A DNA stretch of 64,000 bases from Shiella aurantiaca (GCA_030412945.1 JAUHJS010000002.1:442504-506503), one strand, 5' to 3'. Numbered from the stretch's first letter, positions 45,124 to 56,304 are shown. Notes: generated by a model not told the origin, from the letters alone. Numbers and translations are program-made.

Positions 45124-46527
45124 CTATTTCTTGAGTTGGGTGAGTTTGAGTTGGGCACGGCCTTCGGCTTCTACCAAAAAATAGAGTCCCTCGGGGCGCA
45201 CCGTAAGCAAGGTAGGTTGCACATGCAAGGTGTCGATAGCTAGACTAAGCCGCTCTTTGTGCTTGCCCGAATTAATGCCTTTTTCTATGAGTTCGGGTAC
45301 TTGCTGAATACGGGCGCCAATAGGCCATTCGAGTTTGGTTCGGATTTTATCCAGCAAGTCGGTATGAAAAAGCCAATCGGCCATATTGAGTAAGATTTCT
45401 TCCGAACGCATATCAAAATTGAAATCTTCTATCCGCAGCAAGGCCGAATCGGTATGGTATACGGGACTTCCCGAAAGGAATAGTGTGCCTTTGGCATCGC
45501 CTGTTACCTCTAGTCGTACCACTACTTTCTGCCCACTGCCATACATTTTGGCGGTTTTTATCATGATGGCATGCTCATCCATACGAAATTCGCGTCCTTT
45601 CAGGCTATCTTTCAGTATTTTATTGACCTCTTCAAAAGGAAGCGAGCCCAGTAGGCTTAGCTTGATATCGGTAGCAGTGTCGGTTTTGGCTTGATAACTT
45701 GGTAAGGGACTTGGCTTGCTTCTAGGCTCTTTGCCGTTTACCTCTGAATAGAGTCGCGCTTCCAGCTGCACCATAAACTCCAAGGCTTCCCCTTTTATCC
45801 GAAGGGGACTTAGTCGTACATTTTCAGGAAGTATATGCAGGTACACTTCCGGTGCTTTTTTTCGGATGGCTAAGGGTTTGTGGATATCGTCCCAGAGCTT
45901 TTCCATAGTGGGTGCTAAGCTTACGTTTTTACGAATTACTTCATCCAGATTGCTCAATAGCTCGCCTTCTTTCTCCTTCAATTTCTTCTCTATCATTTTT
46001 GATAAATCAAATTTTAGGAACAGTACTTTCAGATCGGGGCGCTCCCTCCATTCCATTTTCTCTAAGCGGGTGTGGGTTTCTAGGTGCCAATCGGGGCGTA
46101 ACTTATAAGAAGAAGAAAGATGTAGGTCGATGGAAAACTGTAGAGGCTTTTCTTTTTTGATTTCCTTTTTCAGCACTTTCTGGCGGATAAGTGCCACGGC
46201 TTCTACCTGCAGTGGTACCGTTACGTGCAGTCGTCCGCGATATCCACGGATTTTGAGTTTAGAAAGGCGCGTGATTTTAATTTTCAGGTTGTCTTGCCCA
46301 TTGTTCTCAAAACTTTTATCCTCATAAAGCACTTTTTTAAGCTTGGCATTTACCAGTTGGGTGATTTGATCGAGCGGTAAAGACACCGGAATGTTCACTA
46401 CCGATACTTCCTGCGGGGGCATGGCTTGAAAATCGCCATAATTAGGTTCCTCGGGGTCAATGCGTACGCAGGCACTGCCGATGAAAAAGAGCGTTAGAAG
46501 GATAAAAGCAAAGTTTTTCCGGTTCAT
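45124..46527 (-). CDS. DUF4403 family lipoprotein
   Basis: 467 residues. Lipoprotein signal (FAFILLTLFFIGSAC), then a long beta-rich chain with repeated units such as VSLPLDQITQLVNAKLKKVL and LLGSLPFEEVNKILKDSLKG. These resemble lipid-binding tubular (SMP/BPI-like) folds proposed for DUF4403. Function is unknown. It is divergent from the penicillin acylase gene. Confidence 0.75.
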   Translation of the reverse strand: MNRKNFAFILLTLFFIGSACVRIDPEEPNYGDFQAMPPQEVSVVNIPVSLPLDQITQLVNAKLKKVLYEDKSFENNGQDNLKIKITRLSKLKIRGYRGRLHVTVPLQVEAVALIRQKVLKKEIKKEKPLQFSIDLHLSSSYKLRPDWHLETHTRLEKMEWRERPDLKVLFLKFDLSKMIEKKLKEKEGELLSNLDEVIRKNVSLAPTMEKLWDDIHKPLAIRKKAPEVYLHILPENVRLSPLRIKGEALEFMVQLEARLYSEVNGKEPRSKPSPLPSYQAKTDTATDIKLSLLGSLPFEEVNKILKDSLKGREFRMDEHAIMIKTAKMYGSGQKVVVRLEVTGDAKGTLFLSGSPVYHTDSALLRIEDFNFDMRSEEILLNMADWLFHTDLLDKIRTKLEWPIGARIQQVPELIEKGINSGKHKERLSLAIDTLHVQPTLLTVRPEGLYFLVEAEGRAQLKLTQLKK

Positions 46528-46613
46528 GGTAGCTAAATCTATTCAATTATCATCAGGAATGAAAATGAAGTGCCTCTGGGAGGTCGGGTTTATACCAAAC
46601 TATTTTGTAATTT

Positions 46614-49031
46614 ATGCCGATAAAATCTTTATCTATGCGCCTTCTGAAACGAATCCTACTGAGTCTCTTATTCTTTGTTCTACTTGCCTCCTTGGGTATT
46701 TACATCTACCTCTATAGCCTTATTCCGCAGTATGAGGGCGAGGCCACGCTAGCAGGCTTGAGTGAGGAAACCGAGGTGTATTTTGATAAGTACGGCATTC
46801 CGCATATTTATGCGCAATCGGAAACGGATGCTTTCCGTGCCTTGGGCTATGTACATGCCCAAGAGCGACTTTTTCAGATGGAGATGATACGCAGGGTGGC
46901 CAGTGGGCGCTTGTCGGAGGTCTTGGGCGAGGAGATGCTGAACACCGACAAGTTTTTCCTATCGCTTGGCATCACTGAGCTGGCTGAAACTTCTGATAGT
47001 TTATATTTTCGGAACTCCCATGCGCCCTATGCCCAGTCGGCCAAGGCCTATATTGATGGGGTGAACAATTACATCCGGCTAGGGAAAAAGCCCATAGAGT
47101 TTAGCCTCATCGGCATTCCGCTACAAGAGTTTACTACCAAAGATATCTATTTAATTACCGCTTTTATGTCCTTTGGTTTTGCCGAAGGCTTTAAAATAGA
47201 CCCTCTGGTGGAGCATGTATACCAAAAGTTAGGTGCTGACTACCTGAAAGATTGGATGCTTGGATGGGAAGAGGGCGCTACCAAAATTCCGGTAACGAGA
47301 AGGGAAAGCAAGGCTACGCAGGCTTTGGCGCAAGCAGCTAGCCAAGTAGTGAACACCCTACCTATACCCACTTGGATAGGCAGCAATGGCTGGGTGTTAG
47401 GGCCAAAGAAAACCAAAAATGGGGCGGTGATTTTGGAAAACGATACCCATATGGGCCACAGTGCGCCTTGTGTGTGGTACGAAGCCCATATTGAATATCC
47501 CGGATTTGGCTTGTATGGCAATTATGTGGCCGGATTTCCTTTTCCCATGGTGGGGAATACCCGCCAATCGGGCTGGGGGCTAACCATGTTTGAAAACGAT
47601 GATGTGGATTTCTATTATGAAAAAGTAAATCCACAGGACAGTACGCAGTTTTGGGCCAACGACCATTGGGAGCAAGCCGCCATCAGGCAGTACACCATTC
47701 CGGTGAAAGATAAAGAAACGGTATCATTTCAAGTACGGGTAACACGCAATGGTCCTATTATTAACGATTTTATGGAATCGATAGCCGCAATTAGTCAGGA
47801 GCCCATCTCCGTTTGGTGGGCCTTTACCCAGCAGCCTAATCGTGATATTGAAGCGGTATATGAGGTGGCTCATGCCGAAACCTCTGAAAAGGCGCATGCA
47901 GCGGCCTCCAAAATTTACGCGCCCGGCCTGAATGTAATGTATGGAAACGCCCAAGGGGAATATGCGTGGTGGGCAGCCGGACGATTGATAGACCGACCAT
48001 TTTCGCAAACAACCAAAGTGTTTAGGAATGGTGCTGATAGTCTCTACCAACCCAAAGGATGGTATGATTTTGAGCAAAATCCTTGGTCGATTAACCCGGC
48101 AAACGGATACACCTATTCGGCCAATAACCAACCCGATAGCATTGAGGGGCACTTGTACCCCGGCTATTATGTGCCACACAACCGTGCCCACAGAATTACC
48201 CAGCTGCTTGATGCAAGAAATGATTGGGATGTGCAAAGCATACAGGCTATGGCTACCGACCACACCAGTCCGATTGATGCTAAGTCGGTTCAGGTTTTGC
48301 TTGCCCTATTGAAGCCAGAAAGTCTGAGCGAGGTGGAGAAAGAGGCCTTTTCTGTTTTGCAAAATTGGAAAGGCGATTATAGTATTGAGCAAAGTGCTCC
48401 GCTACTTTTCAACCACTGGACCTACCAAATTTTCCGTCATTCGCATCTCGATGAATTGGGCTATGAGCTTTTCAGCACCTTTATGGGTACCCATGAAATG
48501 AAGAAAACCATAGCTCCTTTTTTCGCTAATGATTCGTCTTTATGGTGGGATAATACTAAAACAGAACCCAAGGAAACGCGCCAGCAGATTGTGCAAGAGG
48601 CTTTTCAAGAAACGGTTCGTTTGTTAAGCGAGCGATATGGTGCGAAGCTCAGTGATTGGCAATGGGGCAAAGGTCATCAACTAACCCATGAACATGCTAT
48701 TGGCAAGAAAAAGCCTTTCCATTTACTGTTCAATATTGGGCCTTTTGAAACGCCCGGTGGCAACGAGGTGATTAATAATCAGGGTTATGTGTGGTCGGGG
48801 GCTGAAATTGAACAAATTACCTTTGGCCCAGCCATGCGCAGGGTTATCGATTTTAGCGATCCGGAAAACTCCTACAGTATACTTCCCACGGGGCAATCGG
48901 GCTATTTTATGAGTCCGCATTATGACGACCAAGCAGAAATGTATGTTAACAATCAATTCCGAAAGCAACTCATGAATCGGGAAGAGATTACCCAAGGAGG
49001 CTTGCGAAAGTTGGTGCTTAGCCCTCGTTAG
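46614..49031 (+). CDS. Penicillin acylase family N-terminal-nucleophile hydrolase
   Basis: 805 residues with an N-terminal membrane or signal segment (ILLSLLFFVLLASLGIYIYL). The alpha-chain begins TEVYFDKYGIPHIYAQSETD. The autocatalytic site is TWIGSNGWVLGPKKT, where Ser257 would become the beta-chain N terminus. The beta chain follows (VILENDTHMGHSAP, TRNGPIIND, AATDHTSPID). Family members cleave amides such as penicillins or acyl-homoserine lactones, so the real substrate is open. An ATG at 46635 is an alternative start. Confidence 0.88.
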   Translation: MPIKSLSMRLLKRILLSLLFFVLLASLGIYIYLYSLIPQYEGEATLAGLSEETEVYFDKYGIPHIYAQSETDAFRALGYVHAQERLFQMEMIRRVASGRLSEVLGEEMLNTDKFFLSLGITELAETSDSLYFRNSHAPYAQSAKAYIDGVNNYIRLGKKPIEFSLIGIPLQEFTTKDIYLITAFMSFGFAEGFKIDPLVEHVYQKLGADYLKDWMLGWEEGATKIPVTRRESKATQALAQAASQVVNTLPIPTWIGSNGWVLGPKKTKNGAVILENDTHMGHSAPCVWYEAHIEYPGFGLYGNYVAGFPFPMVGNTRQSGWGLTMFENDDVDFYYEKVNPQDSTQFWANDHWEQAAIRQYTIPVKDKETVSFQVRVTRNGPIINDFMESIAAISQEPISVWWAFTQQPNRDIEAVYEVAHAETSEKAHAAASKIYAPGLNVMYGNAQGEYAWWAAGRLIDRPFSQTTKVFRNGADSLYQPKGWYDFEQNPWSINPANGYTYSANNQPDSIEGHLYPGYYVPHNRAHRITQLLDARNDWDVQSIQAMATDHTSPIDAKSVQVLLALLKPESLSEVEKEAFSVLQNWKGDYSIEQSAPLLFNHWTYQIFRHSHLDELGYELFSTFMGTHEMKKTIAPFFANDSSLWWDNTKTEPKETRQQIVQEAFQETVRLLSERYGAKLSDWQWGKGHQLTHEHAIGKKKPFHLLFNIGPFETPGGNEVINNQGYVWSGAEIEQITFGPAMRRVIDFSDPENSYSILPTGQSGYFMSPHYDDQAEMYVNNQFRKQLMNREEITQGGLRKLVLSPR

Positions 49032-49165
49032 ATTTATTCATATTCTGATTTTTTATTACATAGAGATTCGTCTTTAAATTGCACTATTTATTGTTTGTTG
49101 TTAGATTTTTTTGAGGGTGTAAAACTATTTAACCTACTGATTAATAATAAAATAATTATTCTATC

Positions 49166-49173
49166 TATTTTTG
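49166..49173 (+). promoter_or_regulatory. Putative -7 element of the T9SS giant
   Basis: TATTTTTG, 27 bases before the ATG. The 11-mer TTTTTGAGGGT that includes its end (49168-49178) is repeated exactly 60 bases upstream (49108-49118). This could mean tandem start sites or a regulator repeat. Confidence 0.4.
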
Positions 49174-49200
49174 AGGGTTTTATAAAAATGTACCCCTCCC

Positions 49201-52200
49201 ATGAAAAACCTACTTCCCCCAAAGAGGCTTTCAATTCTTCTTTTTGTCTTCCTTTTTGCTCAAGTGAGCTTGGCTCAAAACGTGAGCGATTATGTGTTTT
49301 CCCAAAGTAATGGAACCTTTTCTGCTATCTCGGGTGGTACGGTACTGGCCAGCGGGGCGGGCACGGATGATGACGTTTATACAGGCATCCCTTTAGGGTT
49401 TACGTTTTATCTTGGCACCACCGCCTACACAGGCTTGGAAGTAAGCACCAATGGTTTCTTGATTTTAGGTGATGCGGGCGATTTTACAGATATATATAAC
49501 ACTCCCATTTCGAGTGATAACCAAGCGGTGATTTCTCCACTAGGTACTGATATGCAAGCCCAAGCCGGTTCTGAACTGAGGTACCAAACCTTGGGCTCTT
49601 CCCCAAGCCGGGTATTTGTAATGCAATGGAGTAATTTCAGAAATTATAATCTCACGGGTAGTTACAGTTTTCAGGTTCGATTGTATGAAGGGACAAATAG
49701 GATTGAGTTTATATATGGTACTTTTAGCCACCAAACAGGAGGAGGGGCCAATCGAAATGCACAAGTAGGAATTAAGGCAACAGATAGCGATTACCTTAAC
49801 CGCAGAATGACTGCTAACGATTGGTCAAGTACGGAGGATGGTACTGCACTCAATTCTACTTGTCGCTTAAGAAGCGGTGCGCTACCTGCTTCAGGACTCA
49901 TCTTTCGCTACGACCAGCCGGAATCAGACCTAACCATTAGTTTTTCTGTTGATAATGATACGCCTTGCAACGCTACTGATGTTAACTTTACTTTATCCGT
50001 AGCCAACAATGGCCCCGCTGCTACCACCAATGTAGCGCTTGAATTCATTTTGCCTGCTGGGCTAAGTTTTCTTAGTGCCAATGCTTCGCAAGGAAGTTAC
50101 AATAGCGGAACAGGCATTTGGACGGTAGGTGCATTGGCCAATAGTGGTACGCATACCCTTCAAGTGCAAGCCAGCATCAATCCCGATCAGGGAGGAAATA
50201 CGATTGCATGCTCTGCGGAAATCAGCGCCAGCGATATAGAAGATCCTAATACAGCCAATAATTCCAGCGGATTATCTATTACGGTGATAGACAATACCCT
50301 CCCCACAATCTCTACTATCAGTGATGTAACCTTGAATTATAACGTAGCCTCATCGCCCATTGACTTCACCATTGGTGATAATGAAAGTAGTGCTACTGCT
50401 CTTAGCGTAAATGTGTCTTCTTCTAACGAAGTGACGGTTCCGGTTGCCAATATTAGCCTTAGTGGAACTGATGAAAACCGCAGCCTGCTTATTACCCCAG
50501 GATACAATCAGTATGGCACTTCTACTATTACCGTGGAAGTGAGCGATGGTGCATGTAGCAGCAGTACCAGCTTTGAGGTGAATGTGGTGAAGACGCCTTA
50601 TAGTAATTTCGAAGAAGCACAAATTGTGGTAGGGCAAGTAGACTTTAATACCGTAGACGCTACCACCGTGAGTCAAACCATTGCGCACCGCTCCAACAAT
50701 ACCGCGGTAAGTGCAAAAGGTGTTTTGGCTGCAGGCTCTCAAGGAGCACGTAGGGTCTTGCTATGGAATAGTGTGCCTACCACTAATGGTGAGCCGGCCG
50801 ATGTGGTAGTAGGTAAAACAGACTTTACGAGCTCAGCCGCTGGTACAAGTGCCTCACTCACCAGCAATGTAGATGGCGTGTGTTTTAGTCCTGATGGCAA
50901 TAAGCTTATTGTGGCCGATGCAGGCAATAACCGTGTGTTGATTTGGAATACCATCCCAACCACCAATGGCCAAGCAGCTGATGTAGTAATAGGGCAATCA
51001 AACTTTACCAATAATACTTCGGGCACAGCAGCCAATCGCTTCAACCGCCCCACAGATGTGATGGTAAGCCCTGATGGTAAGCTTTTCGTGACAGATCGGA
51101 ATAATCACAGGATTTTGATTTTTAACTCTATCCCTACCAGTAATAACGCCAGCGCCAATGTAGTTATTGGTCAGACAAACTTTACCAATAACGGTACCGG
51201 ACTCAGCAGTTCACGCCTTACCCGTCCATGGAACTGCTCACTTGCCCCCGATGGCCGCTTATTGGTAGCCGATGATGGCAACAATAGGATTTTGGTTTTC
51301 AATAGCGTGCCGACTAGCAATGGGGCAGCAGCCAATTTGGTGATAGGGCAAGATGATTTCACCAGCAATACAGGCGGTTCGGGAGATAACCGCTTCAATC
51401 AGCCGGGTGTTACGGTTTCTCCTACCGGAGTGGTGGCCATTGCCGATTATGACAATAATCGTGTATTGATTTATAATGAAATACCTAGTGTAAACGGAGC
51501 CTCTGCGGATGTAGTCCTTGGGCAACCCAATTTTACTCAAAATGCAGACTTCAACGATGGAACAGGGGTAACCGGCAGTCCTTCTAACCGAAACATGAGT
51601 GAGCCTTATGGTATCAATTTCGATTTGAACGAACGCCTTTTCGTAAACGGAAGAAGCATGCACCGTATGATGGTGTATGGTACTACACCTACACAAACTG
51701 CCGACTTGGCCTTGTCTTTTGCCAGTAGCGATGCCTCACCTTGTATGGGAAGCCCCGTCTCGTATACGATTAATGTAAGCAATAATGGCCCGGTGAATGC
51801 TACCAATGTGGTGGCTTTATCGGCTTTGCCGTATGGATTTACCGCTACTGATATCGAAACTACTTCAGGTACCTATACCAGTAGTAGTGGTTTTTGGAAT
51901 ATTCCTCGGATAGAAGTGGGTGAAACGGTTTCATTAACCCTTACAGGAACAGTGAATACCGGATTTGGGGGTAGTAGTATCACGGCTTATGCCAGCATTC
52001 GCTCTGAAAACCAGAATGATAGCGATTTTAGTAATAATTCAGGCTCGGTATCGGTAAGTGTGCAAAACAATACTACGCCTACCATCGGTGCTATTGCGGA
52101 CTTTATAATGGATTTGAATGACGTAGAGGTAGTTAATTTCACCATCTCTGACGTGGAAAGTGCTTCATCAAGTCTTACTATTTCTGCCACTTCTTCTAAT

Positions 52201-54309
52201 GTTGCCCTTATCCCCAATGCCAATTTGAGTTTGGGCGGTAGCGATGGCAACCGGACCTTAAGCATTAGCCCTCTAGCGGATCAGGCAGGGGCAAGCACCA
52301 TTACGCTTTCCGTTTCTGATGGTACATGCACCACGTATTTGAGCTTTGAGGTTTCGGTGGGTAATGTGTGGCTCGGTACTACCAGCGATTGGCACACCTT
52401 ATCGAACTGGTCGGTGGCTATTCCGAGCGTCAGCGTGAGTGCCTACATTCCCACAAGCCCTTCGGGAGGAAATTTCCCTGTAATCAGTAACGAAGCCTTT
52501 GCCAAGAATGTGGAAGTAGGCAGCGGAGCCAGTCTCACCATCAACTCATCGCGCACCCTGCATGTGGCGGAAAACTATACTAACTACGGTAGCGCCAGCA
52601 CCGGAAACGGGATTTTGTTATTAGATGGCACCACCCAACAAACGGTGAGAGGTCGCCTTGGTAACCTCACCGTTAATAATGCCTCGGGCGTACAAATAGC
52701 CACCGAATTGATGGTAAATGGAACCCTTACCCTTACAGCGGGCAATCTAAGCATAGGAAATACTACTCTTACCTTGCGCAATGCCTTGGCAGGAACGCTT
52801 AGCAATTTGATTACTACCACACAATCCTCTTTGGCGATTGAGGGAAGCGGAAACGGAATTAGTATTCCTGCTCATATCACCGAATTACAGAATGTAAGTA
52901 TCAACAATGTCAATGGCCTAAGCTTAGCGAATGACCTTGCGCTCAACGGTCAGTTGAGTTTGGTTGCGGGCAATTTGAATCTCAACGGATTTGACCTCGC
53001 CCTAAGCGGAACTGGGAGCGTGGGAACAGGCGCAATAGCCGCGACTAATGCATCTTCTTTGACGCTGACCGGAACAGGAAGCTACGGCAGTCTTGCTTTT
53101 ACGCCAAGTTCGGTGCTTGGTTCATTTACGATAAACCGAAGTTCCGGCAATGTCAGTCTATCGTCTTCGCTATCTATTCAGAACAACTTGCAACTAACAG
53201 CAGGGAAGATTACCACAGGCGCTAATACCGTATTTGTGTTGAATGATGCCGAAAATGCTATTAGTGGATATGATGAAAATAATTTCGTGATTGGTAGGCT
53301 ACAAAGAGAAGTAGTGGCCGGAAATACGTATGATTTTCCGGTAGGGACTACTAATTGGTATCAAATTGCGCAGTTGAGTATTGAGAGCATGGATGCCTCA
53401 TCCGCTATCTCATGTTTATATACCCAAGGAATGAATGGAGCAGCTCCCACAGGGCTTTTTGAAGGCGGTGTGGAAATTACCCAAGTATTGGATGCCGGCT
53501 ACTGGACTATCAGCCCTGATAATGCTTCGGCTACCATTGCTTATTCTATTACCTTACGATCTCAAAACCATACCAATGGCGCTTCAGAACCGAATAACCA
53601 TACCGTAATCAAGCGGGAAAACAGTGCGTCCAACTGGCAATTGCTGGGAGATTTCGTAGCCGATGGGCAATCGGGTAGTGGACTAGATCCTATTACGGCC
53701 AGCCGTAGTAACCTGACAGGCTTTAGCGATTTTGCTGTGGGGTTTTCGCCTGATTCCGAGCTTCCTGTGGAGTTGGTGTATTTTAAAGCCACAGAAACCA
53801 AACAAGGTGTAAGCCTTGAATGGCAAACGGCTACGGAAATCAACAATGATTATTTCAGTATAGAAAAAGGATACTCAGCGGAGCACTTTGAAAGCATAGC
53901 CGAGGTAAAGGGTATGGGCGATTCCAGAGGCTTGGTGGGCTATTCATATACCGATTATGCTCCACTTACCCGTACGGTATATTATCGCCTGCGTCAGGTA
54001 GATTTTAATGGAGACTTTGCCTACTCGCCTATAGTGAAAATAGCCAGTAAGTTTGATAAGATGGATATTTCAGTAGCTCCCAATCCTGTGTCATCAGGTC
54101 GTTTGCTGAGTGTTCGTCTATCGCAAACAGAAGAAAGTCCGGTACAAATTCACCTGCTCGATGTGCAGGGAAATCAGTTAAGAAGTTGGCAGTTTGATTC
54201 TAGTGCCGATATACCTTCTTTACAGCTTCCTTCCGTACCTTGCGGTTTGTATTATTTACAGATTATCCAGTCGGGGCAAGCGCACCACCAAAAAGTGATT
54301 ATAAAATAG
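49201..54309 (+). CDS. Giant secreted beta-propeller/DUF11 protein with T9SS sorting domain
   Basis: 1,702 residues. Order: signal peptide (LSILLFVFLFAQVSLAQN); an N-terminal beta domain (~25-235); a DUF11 domain (~236-360, LTISFSVDNDTPCNATDVNF) and a cadherin/Ig-like unit (~365-465). A propeller of six NHL-like blades follows (~475-825, e.g. IVADAGNNRVLIWNTIPT), then a second DUF11 plus Ig-like unit (~830-1,055) and a WxxxxxW region (TTSDWHTLSNWSVAIP). A repetitive beta-helix-like part and a linker domain come next. The type A sorting domain (~1,625-1,702) has VAPNPVSSGRLLSVRL and the end HHQKVIIK. I infer a cell-surface or released binding protein. Confidence 0.85.
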   Translation: MKNLLPPKRLSILLFVFLFAQVSLAQNVSDYVFSQSNGTFSAISGGTVLASGAGTDDDVYTGIPLGFTFYLGTTAYTGLEVSTNGFLILGDAGDFTDIYNTPISSDNQAVISPLGTDMQAQAGSELRYQTLGSSPSRVFVMQWSNFRNYNLTGSYSFQVRLYEGTNRIEFIYGTFSHQTGGGANRNAQVGIKATDSDYLNRRMTANDWSSTEDGTALNSTCRLRSGALPASGLIFRYDQPESDLTISFSVDNDTPCNATDVNFTLSVANNGPAATTNVALEFILPAGLSFLSANASQGSYNSGTGIWTVGALANSGTHTLQVQASINPDQGGNTIACSAEISASDIEDPNTANNSSGLSITVIDNTLPTISTISDVTLNYNVASSPIDFTIGDNESSATALSVNVSSSNEVTVPVANISLSGTDENRSLLITPGYNQYGTSTITVEVSDGACSSSTSFEVNVVKTPYSNFEEAQIVVGQVDFNTVDATTVSQTIAHRSNNTAVSAKGVLAAGSQGARRVLLWNSVPTTNGEPADVVVGKTDFTSSAAGTSASLTSNVDGVCFSPDGNKLIVADAGNNRVLIWNTIPTTNGQAADVVIGQSNFTNNTSGTAANRFNRPTDVMVSPDGKLFVTDRNNHRILIFNSIPTSNNASANVVIGQTNFTNNGTGLSSSRLTRPWNCSLAPDGRLLVADDGNNRILVFNSVPTSNGAAANLVIGQDDFTSNTGGSGDNRFNQPGVTVSPTGVVAIADYDNNRVLIYNEIPSVNGASADVVLGQPNFTQNADFNDGTGVTGSPSNRNMSEPYGINFDLNERLFVNGRSMHRMMVYGTTPTQTADLALSFASSDASPCMGSPVSYTINVSNNGPVNATNVVALSALPYGFTATDIETTSGTYTSSSGFWNIPRIEVGETVSLTLTGTVNTGFGGSSITAYASIRSENQNDSDFSNNSGSVSVSVQNNTTPTIGAIADFIMDLNDVEVVNFTISDVESASSSLTISATSSNVALIPNANLSLGGSDGNRTLSISPLADQAGASTITLSVSDGTCTTYLSFEVSVGNVWLGTTSDWHTLSNWSVAIPSVSVSAYIPTSPSGGNFPVISNEAFAKNVEVGSGASLTINSSRTLHVAENYTNYGSASTGNGILLLDGTTQQTVRGRLGNLTVNNASGVQIATELMVNGTLTLTAGNLSIGNTTLTLRNALAGTLSNLITTTQSSLAIEGSGNGISIPAHITELQNVSINNVNGLSLANDLALNGQLSLVAGNLNLNGFDLALSGTGSVGTGAIAATNASSLTLTGTGSYGSLAFTPSSVLGSFTINRSSGNVSLSSSLSIQNNLQLTAGKITTGANTVFVLNDAENAISGYDENNFVIGRLQREVVAGNTYDFPVGTTNWYQIAQLSIESMDASSAISCLYTQGMNGAAPTGLFEGGVEITQVLDAGYWTISPDNASATIAYSITLRSQNHTNGASEPNNHTVIKRENSASNWQLLGDFVADGQSGSGLDPITASRSNLTGFSDFAVGFSPDSELPVELVYFKATETKQGVSLEWQTATEINNDYFSIEKGYSAEHFESIAEVKGMGDSRGLVGYSYTDYAPLTRTVYYRLRQVDFNGDFAYSPIVKIASKFDKMDISVAPNPVSSGRLLSVRLSQTEESPVQIHLLDVQGNQLRSWQFDSSADIPSLQLPSVPCGLYYLQIIQSGQAHHQKVIIK

Positions 54310-54318
54310 AACGGGAAA

Positions 54319-55590
54319 TCAATAGCCATATTTGTCTTTCCAAAGCGCTTTGAGTCGTGTACGCAACTCATTTTCGCGGGCATTAGCACCAGGCTCATAG
54401 AGCTTGGTGTTTTTTATGGCATCGGGCAGGTATTCCTGATGCACAAAATTAGCCTCATAGTCATGGGCATACTGATAGCCCTTTCCGTAGCCTTCGTTTT
54501 TCATTAGCTTGGTAGGTGCATTGCGCAGGTGCATGGGCACAGGCAAATCACCCGTTTCGCGTACTATGCCCTTGGCGATTTTAATAGCCATATAGCTGGC
54601 ATTGCTTTTGGGCGAGGAGGCCAAATACGTAGCACATTGGCTCAATACAATTTCCGCCTCGGGGTATCCGATAAACTGCACCGCCTGAAAAGTATTGGTA
54701 GCAATGACCAGAGCCGTGGGGTTGGCGTTTCCGATATCTTCCGAAGCCAAAATCAGCATACGTCTGGCAATAAACTTCACATCTTCGCCTCCTTCAATCA
54801 TGCGGGCAAGATAATATACGGCTGCATTGGGGTCGCTGCCGCGTAAGGATTTGATAAAGGCCGAGATAATGTCATAATGCTGTTCTCCACTTTTGTCATA
54901 AATGGCCACCCGCTGTTGCGCAATCTCCATTACCTGGGCATCGCTAAGGCTTACCTCGTCACCCGGAAGCGATTCTACTACCAGTTCGAATAAATTGAGC
55001 AGTTTACGCGCATCCCCTCCGGCTATATTAAATAAGGCTTTGGTTTCTTGCAGATGCACCTTTTTGCTTTTGAACATAGCATCTTTCTCCATGGCCTGCT
55101 GCAAGAGTTGCATCAAATGCTGCTCGGTGAGGGCTTTGAGCGTATACACCTGACAACGCGACAGCAAGGCCGAATTCACCTCAAAAGAAGGGTTCTCGGT
55201 AGTGGCGCCTATCAAGCGGATGATACCTTTTTCTACCGCTGCCAGTAGGGCGTCTTGCTGGGTTTTATTGAATCTGTGGATCTCATCAATAAATAGAATG
55301 CATCCACTTTGCATACGGGCTTTGTCAATGACCTCGCGCAGCTCTTTTACACCCGCACTAATGGCGCTGAGGTTGTAAAAAGGCACTTTGATGCTATTGG
55401 CAATAATGTTGGCAATGGTGGTTTTGCCCACGCCCGGAGGCCCCCAGAAAATCATGGAAGGCACGGAGCCCGATTCGATGGCCTTACGGATGATGCCCTT
55501 TTCACCTACGAGGTGTTCCTGACCAATGAGGTCTGACAAATGGCGCGGACGGCAGCGCTCGGCTAAAGGGGCTTGGTGTGGAGTATTCAT
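54319..55590 (-). CDS. rarA: Replication-associated recombination protein A (MgsA/RarA)
   Basis: AAA+ ATPase acting at stalled replication forks. 423 residues. [20 protein letters not shown] start, Walker [17 protein letters not shown], Walker [19 protein letters not shown], sensor region [20 protein letters not shown], and the C-terminal oligomerisation part with [18 protein letters not shown]. Its stop is 9 bases from the convergent giant gene. Confidence 0.95.
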   Translation of the reverse strand: MNTPHQAPLAERCRPRHLSDLIGQEHLVGEKGIIRKAIESGSVPSMIFWGPPGVGKTTIANIIANSIKVPFYNLSAISAGVKELREVIDKARMQSGCILFIDEIHRFNKTQQDALLAAVEKGIIRLIGATTENPSFEVNSALLSRCQVYTLKALTEQHLMQLLQQAMEKDAMFKSKKVHLQETKALFNIAGGDARKLLNLFELVVESLPGDEVSLSDAQVMEIAQQRVAIYDKSGEQHYDIISAFIKSLRGSDPNAAVYYLARMIEGGEDVKFIARRMLILASEDIGNANPTALVIATNTFQAVQFIGYPEAEIVLSQCATYLASSPKSNASYMAIKIAKGIVRETGDLPVPMHLRNAPTKLMKNEGYGKGYQYAHDYEANFVHQEYLPDAIKNTKLYEPGANARENELRTRLKALWKDKYGY

Positions 55591-55713
55591 ACAAACAAAG
55601 CTATTATTTTTTCGGCTGTATATCGACTGACATTCAGCGTTCTACGAAAAATGCTATTTCTCATAAAAACATTAAAGAAAATTTGGCGTTCTTTGCATCA
55701 GATTAATATTCAT

Positions 55714-56304
55714 ATGAGCACGAGGGAATCTATTATAGAAGTAGCAGAGAATTTTATTCTGGAGCGCGGATACAACGCGTTCAGTTTTCAGGATTTGGCC
55801 AATATGGTGGGAATTAAAAAGGCCAGTATCCATTACCATTTTCCTACCAAAGAAGACTTAGGCAAGGCCATTGTAAGCAAGTTTCGTACGGATTTTAAAG
55901 AGTGGGCCAAGCAACTGGAGCTACAAGGGCTCAATCATGTGGAGAAGTTGGATGCCTATTTTATGACCTATAAGAAGTTCATCACCCAAGGAGATAAAAT
56001 CAGTCTTGAAGGAATTTTGGGAGCCGAGCTTAATTCACTTTCAGAAGACATTCAGGAAGAATTGCGCCTCTTTTTTCAAGACCGGGTAAAGTGGCTAAAG
56101 CAACTCCTTACCGATGGGCTTTACACAGGCGAATTCAAGTTCACCGTGGATGTGGAAAGTCAGGCCATGATGATTGTATCTTCCATTCAAGGCGTATTGC
56201 AAATAGCACGTACCAATAAAAATCCGGAGTTTTTCTTCACCGTAACCCGTATGATTAAAAACAGCCTGATGGGCATGCAAATGCCTGTGGGAGTGAAGTT
56301 GTAA
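55714..56304 (+). CDS. TetR family transcriptional regulator
   Basis: 196 residues from MSTRESIIEVAENFILERGY. Longer in-frame starts overlap the rarA coding start and lack family similarity. Helix-turn-helix FSFQDLANMVGIKKASIHYH is typical. The C-terminal domain is all helical (LEGILGAELNSLSEDIQEEL) and probably binds a small ligand. The target is unknown; the gene stands alone. Confidence 0.88.
   Translation: MSTRESIIEVAENFILERGYNAFSFQDLANMVGIKKASIHYHFPTKEDLGKAIVSKFRTDFKEWAKQLELQGLNHVEKLDAYFMTYKKFITQGDKISLEGILGAELNSLSEDIQEELRLFFQDRVKWLKQLLTDGLYTGEFKFTVDVESQAMMIVSSIQGVLQIARTNKNPEFFFTVTRMIKNSLMGMQMPVGVKL

Noticed and set aside
55573-55713. 47-residue N-terminal extension of the TetR gene
   Set aside because: It overlaps the divergent rarA start and has no family similarity; the ATG at 55714 gives a normal TetR start.
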